DNA from: Clostridia bacterium
GTDB lineage: Bacteria > Bacillota > Clostridia > UMGS1883
Assembly (NCBI GenBank): GCA_017441965.1
Contig: JAFSBF010000175.1
Location: 1 to 13,601 of the forward strand
Length of the DNA stretch: 13,601 nt
Reading direction: 5' to 3'
Under the pieces are notes generated by a model. The model did not search any database, was not told the origin of the DNA, and worked only from the letters and a program-made list of their open reading frames with translations. Below are positions 1 through 6,869 of the stretch, piece after piece (the first letter of the stretch is position 1; each line of letters starts with the position of its first letter). The position numbers and the translations under genes were made by a program.

Positions 1-549
1 AAGGTTATTGCCGCAGATATTAAAAAGGGGCCGCTCTATCAGGCTGAAAAAAACATTACTCTTTTTGATGCGGAGGATGTTGTTGAAACAAGGCTTTCTG
101 ACGGCTTTTGTGCAATAAAGGATGAAGAGGCGGAGTGTGCCATCATCGCAGGAATGGGCGGCGAAACAATTGCAAGCATCCTTGAAAACGAAAAGGGATG
201 TACTTATTTTGTACTGCAGATGCAGACGGCACACAGACACCTTCGGGAATATCTGTGTGAAAATAACTATGTAATAGAAAAGGAAGCCATTTGCCAAGAG
301 GGCAGAAAAATGTATACGGCACTTCTTGCAAAACGTGGCGAAAGCCCTGAGCTTAGTGAAGTTGAACTGGAAATAGGGCCGTTTCTTATAAAGCACAGAC
401 CGCCGCTTTTTGATGAATACGTGCGTTACCGTTTATATGAAATAGACGTTATCCTTAAAAACATTTCCTCCTCCCCTTCTGCAAAGGAAAGAGAGGAAAA
501 CTGTCTTTATCTTAAAGCAGAATATGAAAAATTGCTTGAAGGAGCATAA
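1..549 (+). CDS. trmK: tRNA (adenine(22)-N1)-methyltransferase TrmK, 3' part
   Basis: The reading frame is open from the first base, so the 5' end lies outside the window and about 182 C-terminal residues are visible. TrmK is a SAM-dependent methyltransferase that makes m1A at position 22 of bacterial tRNAs. Visible hallmarks are the end of the Rossmann-like domain with the strand KVIAADI followed by KGPLYQAEKNI, and the family motif IIAGMGGETI, which in TrmK/YqfN proteins forms part of the cofactor and active-site pocket. The C-terminal part (from about QMQTAHRHLREYL onward) is the helical domain that contacts tRNA. The gene ends two bases before the Nif3-like gene, the usual trmK-yqfO arrangement in Bacillota, so the two are almost certainly co-transcribed. 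Family assignment is firm; which start codon is used cannot be seen. Confidence 0.93.
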   Translation, partial: KVIAADIKKGPLYQAEKNITLFDAEDVVETRLSDGFCAIKDEEAECAIIAGMGGETIASILENEKGCTYFVLQMQTAHRHLREYLCENNYVIEKEAICQEGRKMYTALLAKRGESPELSEVELEIGPFLIKHRPPLFDEYVRYRLYEIDVILKNISSSPSAKEREENCLYLKAEYEKLLEGA

Positions 550-551
550 TC

Positions 552-1340
552 ATGGTAAAGTTAAAGGAAATTACTGATTATATTGAACAGCTTTTTCCAA
601 AAGAATACGCCGAGGATTTTGACAATGTCGGTTTACTTGTAGGGCGCAGTGATAAAGAGGTTACAAAGGTGCTTTTGTGCCTTGATGCCAATAAAAACGT
701 AGTGCGTGAGGCGGCACAATCAGGGGCAGAGCTTATCATTACGCATCACCCCGTAATATTTAACCCTATTAAAAATATTACTGATAACTCAGACGAGGGG
801 GAAATGCTCCTTTCTGCAATCGAAAACGGTATCAGCATATACAGCGCACACACAAATCTTGACAGTGCACCTATGGGACTTACTGACGAGGTATGCTCTC
901 TTCTCTCCCTCTCCCCTGTTTCAAACCTTGAGGGCGTTTTGGGAAGGCTTTGCAAAGTGCCTAAAGGTACTACAGCAAAATCACTGTGCGAAAAAATCAA
1001 GAAAGAATTTGGTATTAAAAAGCTTTTTTCAACCTTTAGCGCTGACAGAGAAATAAAAACCGTTGCAGTATGTAACGGCAGCGGCAGCGGTGAGCTTTGC
1101 ACCATAGCAAAGAACCTTGGTGCAGACGTATATATTTCAGGTGATTTAAAGCATCACGAAATGTGTGCATTTAAAATCAGCGACAATATTGATTTTATTG
1201 AAATGCGTCATTTTGACAGTGAGATAATTGTGACAAAGCTCCTTGAGCGTAAGCTTACACAAAAGTTTGAGGGGAAGCTTAGCATATGCATAAGCGAGGC
1301 TGAAACCTCCCCCTTAATTGACACAGATTGTATTTTATGA
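552..1340 (+). CDS. Nif3-like dinuclear metal centre protein (YqfO/DUF34 family)
   Basis: This is a 262-residue member of the Nif3/YbgI/YqfO family: cytoplasmic, hexameric proteins with a two-metal site whose in vivo reaction is still debated. The expected metal ligands are visible: H65-H66 in LIITHHPVIF, D104 in YSAHTNLD, and H220 and E224 in the C-terminal MRHFDSE. ISGDLKHHE (about residues 196-203) is the family's conserved GD-x-K-x-H block. The length fits the short form that lacks the PII-like insert of B. subtilis YqfO (about 370 residues). The start ATG is 7 bases after a GAAGGAG site at 538-544, which lies in the end of trmK, so translation is probably coupled. The stop codon TGA lies at the centre of a perfect palindrome, and the rnpB promoter occupies its last codons. 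Confidence 0.93.
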   Translation: MVKLKEITDYIEQLFPKEYAEDFDNVGLLVGRSDKEVTKVLLCLDANKNVVREAAQSGAELIITHHPVIFNPIKNITDNSDEGEMLLSAIENGISIYSAHTNLDSAPMGLTDEVCSLLSLSPVSNLEGVLGRLCKVPKGTTAKSLCEKIKKEFGIKKLFSTFSADREIKTVAVCNGSGSGELCTIAKNLGADVYISGDLKHHEMCAFKISDNIDFIEMRHFDSEIIVTKLLERKLTQKFEGKLSICISEAETSPLIDTDCIL

Positions 1341-1346
1341 TAAAAT
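1318..1346 (+). promoter_or_regulatory. rnpB promoter, inside the nif3 3' end
   Basis: A perfect -35 TTGACA (1318-1323), a 17-base spacer and an extended -10 TGA-TAAAAT (1338-1346) match the vegetative sigma-A consensus closely. The expected start site is about 1352-1354, some ten bases before the mature RNase P RNA. The promoter is embedded in the last codons of the Nif3-like gene, so rnpB can be transcribed independently of trmK-nif3. It overlaps a perfect palindrome (1324-1354). Confidence 0.75.
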
Positions 1347-1354
1347 ACAATCTG
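1324..1354. repeat. 31-bp perfect palindrome at the nif3 stop / rnpB promoter
   Basis: Two 15-base arms (1324-1338 and 1340-1354) are exact reverse complements around the single base G1339. The nif3 stop codon TGA (1338-1340) is the apex. As RNA it would fold into a long hairpin at the end of the nif3 message, but no U-run follows, so it is not a standard terminator. As DNA it spans the -35/-10 spacer, the -10 and the start region of rnpB, where an operator could sit. Function is unknown. Confidence 0.85.
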
Positions 1355-1362
1355 CTAAATAC

Positions 1363-1700
1363 TTGAGCAGCCTGAACGGTCGCGGCAGCGATTTTTCGCT
1401 GATGAGGAAAGTCCGAGCTTCACAGGACAGGATGCCGGAGAAATCCCGGTGGAGGCGACTCTAAGGAAAGTGCAACAGAAATAAACCGCCCGATTTTATC
1501 GGGTAAGGGTGGAAAGGCGGGGTAAGAGCCCACCGACATTGCGGTAACGCTTTGTGCCATGTAAACCCCATCTGAAGCAACGCCGACAGGATTGGTTTGT
1601 CCGACCTATAATCCGACGGGCGGCTGGAGCCGTGTAGAGATATACGGCGTAGATAGATGACCGTTTTAAATGACAGAACTCGGCTTACAGGGCTGCTCAC
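1363..1700 (+). ncRNA. rnpB: RNase P RNA, bacterial class A
   Basis: This is the catalytic RNA of ribonuclease P, which removes 5' leaders from precursor tRNAs. The ends pair perfectly as helix P1 (TGAGCAGCC at 1364-1372 with GGCTGCTCA at 1691-1699). Universal blocks occur in the right order: GAGGAAAGTCC (1404-1414, 5' strand of P4), ACAGAAATAAACCGCC from about 1475, GGGTAAGAGCCCACCG in the specificity domain near 1520-1535, AGATAGATGAC near 1651-1661, and GACAGAACTCGGCTTACAG (1672-1690, 3' strand of P4). The 3' third aligns by eye with the E. coli RNA, so class A is preferred over the Bacillus-type class B. The gene follows nif3, has its own promoter and is closed by an intrinsic terminator. 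Ends are inferred from P1 and may be off by a base or two. Confidence 0.96.
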
Positions 1701-1737
1701 AAAAAAGAGGATGTAAAATTTACATCCTCTTTTTTGT
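1699..1737. terminator. Bidirectional intrinsic terminator between rnpB and the - strand operon
   Basis: Arms of 19 bases (1699-1717 and 1719-1737) are exact reverse complements around A1718. The GAGGATGTAAA stem is flanked by A6 on the left and T6 on the right, so each strand yields a hairpin followed by a U-run. It can end rnpB transcription rightward and the long convergent operon (last gene ending at 1810) leftward. Confidence 0.9.
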
Positions 1738-1746
1738 AATGTAAAA

Positions 1747-1767
1747 TTGAAAGTTGAAAGTTGAAAA
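1747..1767. repeat. Short tandem repeat, three TTGAAA(G/A) units
   Basis: Three consecutive 7-base units, TTGAAAG, TTGAAAG and TTGAAAA, lie between the shared terminator and the end of the AEC permease gene. The following AT-rich stretch to 1800 has no open frame or convincing hairpin. From memory, similar runs occur as intergenic repeats in several clostridial genomes; I could not check that here. Confidence 0.6.
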
Positions 1768-1809
1768 TTCAGGATACATTGTCATTTTTTAATTTATCAT
1801 ATCCCCGCT

Positions 1810-2748
1810 CTAAATCAGGCTAAGTTGCTTTAATACGAACACCCATAAAAATACTGTTACAATACAAAGTACTGTACCAAATGCCACAATCTGTGCCGCA
1901 AGCTCCCCATCACCGTCCATTGAAAGTGCCATCGGATATGATGAAACTGCCGTCGGTGCAGCAAGTGCCGCTATTAAAAGAGCTAAATCTCCATTGCGCA
2001 TTCCCATAAGGGCAGCTATAAAAATGCCGATAAACGGCACAGCTACAAGCTTACCGAAAACCGTAATAAAGAGGTGTCTCAGATTTCCTCTGACCTTTTT
2101 AATGTCAATTGATGCACCAAGCAGGACAAGTGCAAGAGGTGTCGCAATTTTTGAAATATCGCCAAGTGCATTTGTTAAAACGCTACCAAGCTTAATACCG
2201 CTTACAAGCGCAAGCATACCAAGCAAAGATGCAATTGTCAGAGGATTTGTTATAATTCCCTTTAATATCTTTTTAAAGCTCGGCTTTGTGCCACGGAAAA
2301 CCTCCAGAACAACAACAGATAAAATATTAATTACAGGGATAATGATTGTAACTGCAACAGATATTTTTCCAAGTATCTGCTCACCGCAAAGAGATACGCA
2401 GAGAGGAACACCGAAGATTACAAAATTACTGCGGCACATACCCTGCACCATTACGCCACGCTTTCGTGGGTCTTTTTCAATTAGACAAATCAGCACGGAA
2501 GAAAGCGCAAATGCAGACATAAGAACGATTGATGCATAAAGTGCCGCCCTAATATCCTTTATATCATCAATTGATGAGTTATATATATTATAAAAAATCA
2601 AAGCGGGAAGAAACACCTTGAAAACTGCTGTATTCATTTTTTTAACAGTAGCATCATCAAAAATATGTACCCTCAGCATAAATGCGCCGAGGAGCATTAA
2701 TATTATAAGCGGTGCTACCACTTTAAAAGAAAGTATTAAATTCTCCAT
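1810..2748 (-). CDS. AEC-family (auxin efflux carrier-like) permease
   Basis: This 312-residue, very hydrophobic protein has about ten membrane segments and belongs to the AEC transporter family, whose characterised bacterial members move small carboxylates such as malate or malonate. The N-terminal stretch with MLLGAFMLR, then KMNTAVFKVFLPALIFYNIY (about residues 38-57), is the typical first repeat, and the C-terminal half repeats the fold with PTAVSSYPMALSMDGDGELAAQIV. The length is normal for the family (about 300-320). The ATG has a GGAG site 8 bases upstream, between it and the stop of the preceding hydrolase gene, 13 bases away. It is the last gene of the operon and ends at the shared terminator. 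Substrate and direction of transport cannot be read from the sequence. Confidence 0.88.
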   Translation of the reverse strand: MENLILSFKVVAPLIILMLLGAFMLRVHIFDDATVKKMNTAVFKVFLPALIFYNIYNSSIDDIKDIRAALYASIVLMSAFALSSVLICLIEKDPRKRGVMVQGMCRSNFVIFGVPLCVSLCGEQILGKISVAVTIIIPVINILSVVVLEVFRGTKPSFKKILKGIITNPLTIASLLGMLALVSGIKLGSVLTNALGDISKIATPLALVLLGASIDIKKVRGNLRHLFITVFGKLVAVPFIGIFIAALMGMRNGDLALLIAALAAPTAVSSYPMALSMDGDGELAAQIVAFGTVLCIVTVFLWVFVLKQLSLI

Positions 2749-2761
2749 TGTTCACTCTCCA

Positions 2762-4048
2762 TTATTCATTTTCAATCACGTAAATATATCCGTCACTTAC
2801 CGCCGTTATATTTCCTTCAAGGTCTGTGCGGTGTACCCTCGCCCCAATAGCCTCTATCTGCGACAGCACGGCAGACGCCGGGAAACCGTAGGAATTATCA
2901 CGTCCCACAGAAATCACCACATCCTTTGGGCTTACAGCGCTCAGATATCGGTGCGTTGTAGACGTTAAGCTTCCGTGGTGCCCTGCCTTAAGAATATCAG
3001 CCGTTAAATCAAACCCTCCATTTATCATTTCCTCCTCCGCAGTTGCCTCCGCATCTGCAGAAAAAAGTACTTGAGTGTCTTTATATGAAAGCTTTGTTAC
3101 GGCAGAATAATTATTCATTCTTATATATTCCTCCAAAAGAGGTGACAAGACCTTAATTGAATAAGGTTCAATCTCAATATCATACCCCGTAGATATATAC
3201 ACACATTCACATTCGTTTCCCACAAGCGCATCAAGCATTTTTTCATACGTTTTTGTAGTGTGGGGCACATTGGGCATATAAAATGTGCCTACGGAAAAGC
3301 TTTCAAGAATATGTGCCATACCGCCTATATGGTCACTGTGCGGATGCGTTGCAATAACATAATCTATATGGGTGTACCCTTTGTCCCTTATATACGCCTC
3401 CAGTGTTTTTCCAAAAGAACTTTCCGCCGCATCTATCAGCATACATTTTCCGTCGGGAAGCTCAACAAATGCACAATCCGCCTGACCGCAATCAAGAAAA
3501 TGCACCTTCAGCACCTTTGTGTCTGTAATGCTGACAGTGTAATCATCGCCGCTCCATAGTACATTATAGCCAAAAGCCTCCGAGAGTGCCCGAAGCGGCA
3601 CCATTATTCTGTCATTCGTTATTTTAGGCGGTGCAGGAAGCTCTATTTCCTGACCGTTCTTTATAAATCTTCCGCTGTCGGGATATATCTGCACCAATAT
3701 TCCATCCTTTGCCGCCGCCGCAAAACGGTCTTCATCGTCCCATACAACCTCTGCGCCCAGCGTTTCAAACACGTCACGAAGCGGAATTAAGGTAGAGCCG
3801 TTTTCAATATATGGAGCAGTGCTTGTCTGCACTCTTTCCCCGTTAACAAGTATTTTCACATCATATGTTGCAAACGCTGCATATGACAGCATAAAAACAG
3901 TTATGGCAAGCATAATTATGCCTGCCGTAACTGTTTTATCGCATAGGAAATTGCGTTTTCTGTCGCGAGCGACATTTGCCTTGTTTAAATTTAGTCGGAA
4001 TGCGAAATGGGTGAAGCGGCGCGCTTCTTTTTTGATGTTTAATTTCAT
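2762..4048 (-). CDS. Membrane-anchored or secreted ComEC-like metallo-beta-lactamase-fold hydrolase with copper-amine-oxidase-N-like domain
   Basis: This is a 428-residue exported protein in three parts. Residues 1-40 are basic; residues 41-60 (TAGIIMLAITVFMLSYAAFA) are one hydrophobic segment, a signal peptide or anchor. Residues about 64-176 resemble the copper amine oxidase N-terminal-like domain common on clostridial surface proteins, with the doubled ENGSTLIPLRDVFETLG and NDRIMVPLRALSEAFG motifs. Residues about 178-426 are a ComEC C-terminal-like MBL domain: HPHSDH at 235-240, NNYSAV at 312-317, SADAE with D332, KAGHHGS at 354-360 and SVGRDNSYGFP. Such domains are metal-dependent nucleases or phosphodiesterases in competence proteins, but no channel domain is present, so extracellular nucleotide or DNA degradation is only a guess. 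The start ATG has GGAG 11 bases upstream. Most of residues 5-38 is encoded by a structured element that is probably an interspersed repeat; the next in-frame ATG (residue 46) would lose the basic tail. Confidence 0.87.
   Translation of the reverse strand: MKLNIKKEARRFTHFAFRLNLNKANVARDRKRNFLCDKTVTAGIIMLAITVFMLSYAAFATYDVKILVNGERVQTSTAPYIENGSTLIPLRDVFETLGAEVVWDDEDRFAAAAKDGILVQIYPDSGRFIKNGQEIELPAPPKITNDRIMVPLRALSEAFGYNVLWSGDDYTVSITDTKVLKVHFLDCGQADCAFVELPDGKCMLIDAAESSFGKTLEAYIRDKGYTHIDYVIATHPHSDHIGGMAHILESFSVGTFYMPNVPHTTKTYEKMLDALVGNECECVYISTGYDIEIEPYSIKVLSPLLEEYIRMNNYSAVTKLSYKDTQVLFSADAEATAEEEMINGGFDLTADILKAGHHGSLTSTTHRYLSAVSPKDVVISVGRDNSYGFPASAVLSQIEAIGARVHRTDLEGNITAVSDGYIYVIENE
3935..4034. repeat. 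Structured, probably interspersed repeat inside the 5' end of the hydrolase gene
   Basis: This roughly 100-base stretch contains nested inverted repeats unlike ordinary coding DNA: TCGCAT (3939-3944) pairs with ATGCGA (4000-4005), enclosing the perfect TGTCGC-GA-GCGACA (3961-3974). Beside it lies GAAGCG-GCG-CGCTTC (4013-4027), followed on the + strand by six Ts. A second - strand frame reads KFKQGKCRSRQKTQFPMR, which I recall as a recurrent tail of short predicted proteins in Clostridia. That recollection is unverified. Boundaries are approximate. Confidence 0.5.
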
Positions 4049-4064
4049 TCTTTACAGTTCTCCA

Positions 4065-5021
4065 TTACCATACGTCGTTTCTGCTTTCACCGTTTATAAA
4101 TGCTGAGATATTATCTGCCGTCATACTGACGCACCTTGCCCTTGCCTCAAATGACGACCAGGCAATATGCGGAGTGTATATAACCTTTTCTTTGTCCTTT
4201 ATATTTAAAATGGGACTTTCTGCTGCGGGCGGTTCTACTGAATACACATCAAGACCGCATCCTGCAATAGTGCCATTATTAACTGCACGTGCGAGAGCAT
4301 CCTCATCAATAACTGCGCCCCTGCCGACATTTATTATAACGGCAGTTTTTTTCATAAGGGAAAGCTCCCTCTCCCCGATAAGATGCAGTGTCTTTTCGTT
4401 AAGCGGTGCGTGTACACTTATAATGTCACTTTCCATAAGGAGAGTATCAAGGGGGATATTTTCATACTTCTCCTCCCTTTTAGCTCCGCTTATACTGCTG
4501 TAACGTACCTCTGCACCAAATGCCGCCGCACAATCCGCAACGGCACGCCCGATTGCACCCATACCTATAATGCCCCATTTTTTGCCCGATATTTCAAAAA
4601 AGGGACGTCCGAGGTGATTTGCAATACCACTGTCGCTGTACTTGCCGCTTTTTACAAAATCATCATAATAACGCATATTTTCAATTAAATCAAAAAGCAG
4701 TGCAAACGTATGCTGACAAACGCTCTGCGTGCAATAGCCCGGAACATTGCGTACCTTTATATTATGCTCCCTGCAATAAGAAATATCTATATTATTATAC
4801 CCTACTGCAAAAACGCATATAAGCTTAATATTTTGTGCCCCGCTTAAAACCTCACCGTCAAGCACAACCTTATTGACAACCACAACGTCTGCATCCTTTA
4901 TACGCTCCTTACGCTCATCAGGCAGAGTGTTTGGGTACTTTATAACCTCGCCCACCTTTTCAAGCGGCGAAAAATCAATATCTGCCCCCATAGTTGCGGC
5001 ATCGAGCAATACTATCTTCAT
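4065..5021 (-). CDS. NAD-dependent D-2-hydroxyacid dehydrogenase (hydroxypyruvate/glycerate dehydrogenase-like)
   Basis: This 318-residue cytoplasmic oxidoreductase belongs to the D-isomer-specific 2-hydroxyacid dehydrogenase family, which interconverts 2-keto acids and D-2-hydroxy acids with NAD(H). The nucleotide-binding motif GMGAIG lies at 153-158 in the central Rossmann domain. The catalytic set is present: R234 in INVGRGAVID, E263 in LDVYSVEPP, and H285 in YTPHIAW. The substrate-binding loop FAVGYNNID (about 71-79) is of the glycerate dehydrogenase (HprA-like) type, and no ACT domain follows, so it is not the long form of SerA. Exact substrate is unclear. The ATG overlaps the stop of ricT by one base (TGATG), and a GGAGG site in the end of ricT precedes it, so translation is coupled. 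The gap to the downstream hydrolase gene is 16 bases. Confidence 0.9.
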   Translation of the reverse strand: MKIVLLDAATMGADIDFSPLEKVGEVIKYPNTLPDERKERIKDADVVVVNKVVLDGEVLSGAQNIKLICVFAVGYNNIDISYCREHNIKVRNVPGYCTQSVCQHTFALLFDLIENMRYYDDFVKSGKYSDSGIANHLGRPFFEISGKKWGIIGMGAIGRAVADCAAAFGAEVRYSSISGAKREEKYENIPLDTLLMESDIISVHAPLNEKTLHLIGERELSLMKKTAVIINVGRGAVIDEDALARAVNNGTIAGCGLDVYSVEPPAAESPILNIKDKEKVIYTPHIAWSSFEARARCVSMTADNISAFINGESRNDVW

Positions 5022-5896
5022 CAGTTTTCCTCCAGCTTTTTAAGCTCCTTCATATCTGCATCTTGATTATCGTGGTTTTTGTGGTTGTTTTTAAGTATTT
5101 TAAGGTCGGAGAAATTAACCTCCATAAGCTGATTTTCTCCCTCACCCTCAAGCATTACCTTTGCAATACCTTTAAGTATTGTTACGCTCTGTACTGTGCC
5201 CTTTCCGTTTGGTGTCTGGACAATTGCGCCAACCGCAGGTGCAAGCTTTAAAAATTCGTCATAACAGTTCTGCTCATACTTAAGGCAGCACATAAGTCGT
5301 CCGCAATTACCTGAAATCTTTGTAGGGTTAAGGCTTAAGCCCTGCTCCTTTGCCATTTTGATAGACACGGGGTGGAAGCCGTCAAGGAAGCTGCTGCAGC
5401 AAAGCTTTCTTCCGCAAATACCTATTCCGCCGAGCATTTTCGCCTCGTCACGAATACCAATCTGACGAAGCTCTATCCTCGTTCTGAAAACGCCTGCAAG
5501 GTCCTTTACAAGCTCACGGAAATCTACTCTGCCCTCTGCAGTGAAGTAGAAAAGAATTTTATTTGCATCAAAGGTATATTCTACATCTACAAGCTTCATA
5601 TCAAGCTTATGCTTTAATATCTTTTCCTCACAGATTGCAAAAGCCTCTTGCTCCTTTTTCTTGTTTTTCTCTACCTGAGCTTTGTCCTGTTCTGTCGCAA
5701 TTCTTACAATTTCCTTAAGAGGAGCAACAATCTCCTCCTCGCCCACTTCACGCTCTGTCATTGCCACAGTTCCGTATTCAAGGCCGCGTGCAGTTTCGAC
5801 AATTACTGCCTGTCCCTGCTGCGGCGCAAACTTACCGGGTGCAAAAAAGTATGCTTTTCCCGTTTCTTTAAATTTAACTCCTACTACCTTTACCAT
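5021..5896 (-). CDS. ricT: RicT/YaaT-type PSP1 domain protein
   Basis: This 291-residue PSP1-domain protein is homologous to B. subtilis YaaT (RicT). There RicT, with RicA and RicF, forms an iron-sulfur complex that promotes RNase Y-dependent mRNA processing and affects competence, biofilm and sporulation. The PSP1 core covers about residues 40-215. Clustered cysteines at 161, 166, 167 (GICGRKLCCSSF) and 198, 203, 204 (GNCGRLMCCLKYE) are the expected cluster-binding residues, and all are present. A short charged tail (about 270-291) is variable. The gene overlaps the end of holB by 23 bases. Its RBS (GGGAGGATATTA before ATG) is inside holB, so it is translationally coupled. The holB-yaaT order matches B. 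subtilis, which supports both assignments. RicA and RicF homologues are not in this window. Confidence 0.94.
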   Translation of the reverse strand: MVKVVGVKFKETGKAYFFAPGKFAPQQGQAVIVETARGLEYGTVAMTEREVGEEEIVAPLKEIVRIATEQDKAQVEKNKKKEQEAFAICEEKILKHKLDMKLVDVEYTFDANKILFYFTAEGRVDFRELVKDLAGVFRTRIELRQIGIRDEAKMLGGIGICGRKLCCSSFLDGFHPVSIKMAKEQGLSLNPTKISGNCGRLMCCLKYEQNCYDEFLKLAPAVGAIVQTPNGKGTVQSVTILKGIAKVMLEGEGENQLMEVNFSDLKILKNNHKNHDNQDADMKELKKLEEN

Positions 5897-6869
5897 TAAT
5901 ATCCTCCCAACAATTAATCAGCATATTAACAATCCATAACTCATATTTCATTGAAACATTAAGCTCCGAACGCACCTTTGCAGTACGCTCTATAATACTG
6001 AGCACAGATGACGAAGTGACCTTTGCACAAAAACCTTCTATCAAAGCACTCATATCCTGATTTATTACACGTGCGCCCGTTTTTATTGCAAGTACGTCAC
6101 GCATAAAGCTTGCAAACAAATCAAAGTACAAATCACAGTTTTCAAAAGCACCCTTTCCGCCCTTTGCACCAAAAGCCTCGGAGAGCTTGAAAATCGACAT
6201 TCTGTCCCCCGTAAGAGTAGCAATTGCCCGAAACATCTTGTTTCGTGTTTCGAAAAATTCTTCATTTTCCAAAATATCTGTTGCCCTTCCTATAACGCCG
6301 CCGCTATAGAGCGAAACAAATGGGATTGCATCCTTTTTTAAGGGATACTGCCGTAAAAGATACTCACTTATTTCTTTTTCTGAAAAAGGTTCAAACACAA
6401 CCTTGTTTCCACGTGAACGTATCGTGGGAAGAAGGTTTTTTATATTTTCAGAAAGCAGTATTATAACTGCATATGCGGGTGGCTCCTCAAAAGACTTCAA
6501 AAGAGCATTCTGTGCATCATTATTCATATTATCGGCATTTCTGACGATACAGATTTTACGTGATGACAGTGCAGGCTTTATATAAAGCTCCTCATTCATC
6601 TGCCTGATGTCCTCAACCTTTATCTGTCCGCCTCCCCCCACAACAAACAAATCACTATGGGTATTTGCAATATGCTTCTTGCAATCAGGGCAAACTCCGC
6701 ACGGTTTATTTTCGCCCGTGCAGTGAATTGCATTTGCAAAAATACGTGCCGTCGTATATTTACCGATGCCCTTTATCCCCTCGAAAATATACGCCTGACG
6801 TACATTTCCGCTTCTTGCACTTGCAATAAGAGACCGAAATGCCTTTTGCGTTGTCAGATAATTCCCCAT
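5874..6869 (-). CDS. holB: DNA polymerase III subunit delta'
   Basis: This 331-residue AAA+ clamp-loader subunit cooperates with tau/gamma and delta to load the beta clamp during replication. The Walker A-like motif GIKGIGKYT is at 31-39. The zinc-binding cysteines follow (C50, C57, C60, C63 in the order C-x6-C-x2-C-x2-C). VRNADNMNNDAQNALLKSFEEPP (starting at 109) is the strongly conserved sensor and helix block. The usual SRC motif reads SRG here (152-154); the arginine is kept, but the cysteine is replaced by glycine. Length is typical. The ATG overlaps the end of the DUF5693 gene by 16 bases; only a weak GGGTAAAG site precedes it, suggesting expression depends on translation of the upstream gene. 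The ricT gene begins within its 3' end. Confidence 0.95.
   Translation of the reverse strand: MGNYLTTQKAFRSLIASARSGNVRQAYIFEGIKGIGKYTTARIFANAIHCTGENKPCGVCPDCKKHIANTHSDLFVVGGGGQIKVEDIRQMNEELYIKPALSSRKICIVRNADNMNNDAQNALLKSFEEPPAYAVIILLSENIKNLLPTIRSRGNKVVFEPFSEKEISEYLLRQYPLKKDAIPFVSLYSGGVIGRATDILENEEFFETRNKMFRAIATLTGDRMSIFKLSEAFGAKGGKGAFENCDLYFDLFASFMRDVLAIKTGARVINQDMSALIEGFCAKVTSSSVLSIIERTAKVRSELNVSMKYELWIVNMLINCWEDINGKGSRS

Noticed and set aside
1461..1700. Open frame of 79 codons on the - strand
   Set aside because: It lies wholly inside the rnpB RNA gene and has no ribosome binding site or recognisable protein family.
1363..1700. Bacillus-type (class B) RNase P RNA
   Set aside because: The 3' third and the GGTAAGAGCCCACCG region match the class A layout by eye.
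1994..2539. Long + strand open frame opposite the AEC permease gene
   Set aside because: It is antisense to a clear transporter gene; its translation shows no family features.
4022..4034. Terminator-like hairpin plus T6 on the + strand
   Set aside because: No + strand gene precedes it, and it lies inside the hydrolase coding region; it is better explained as part of the structured repeat.
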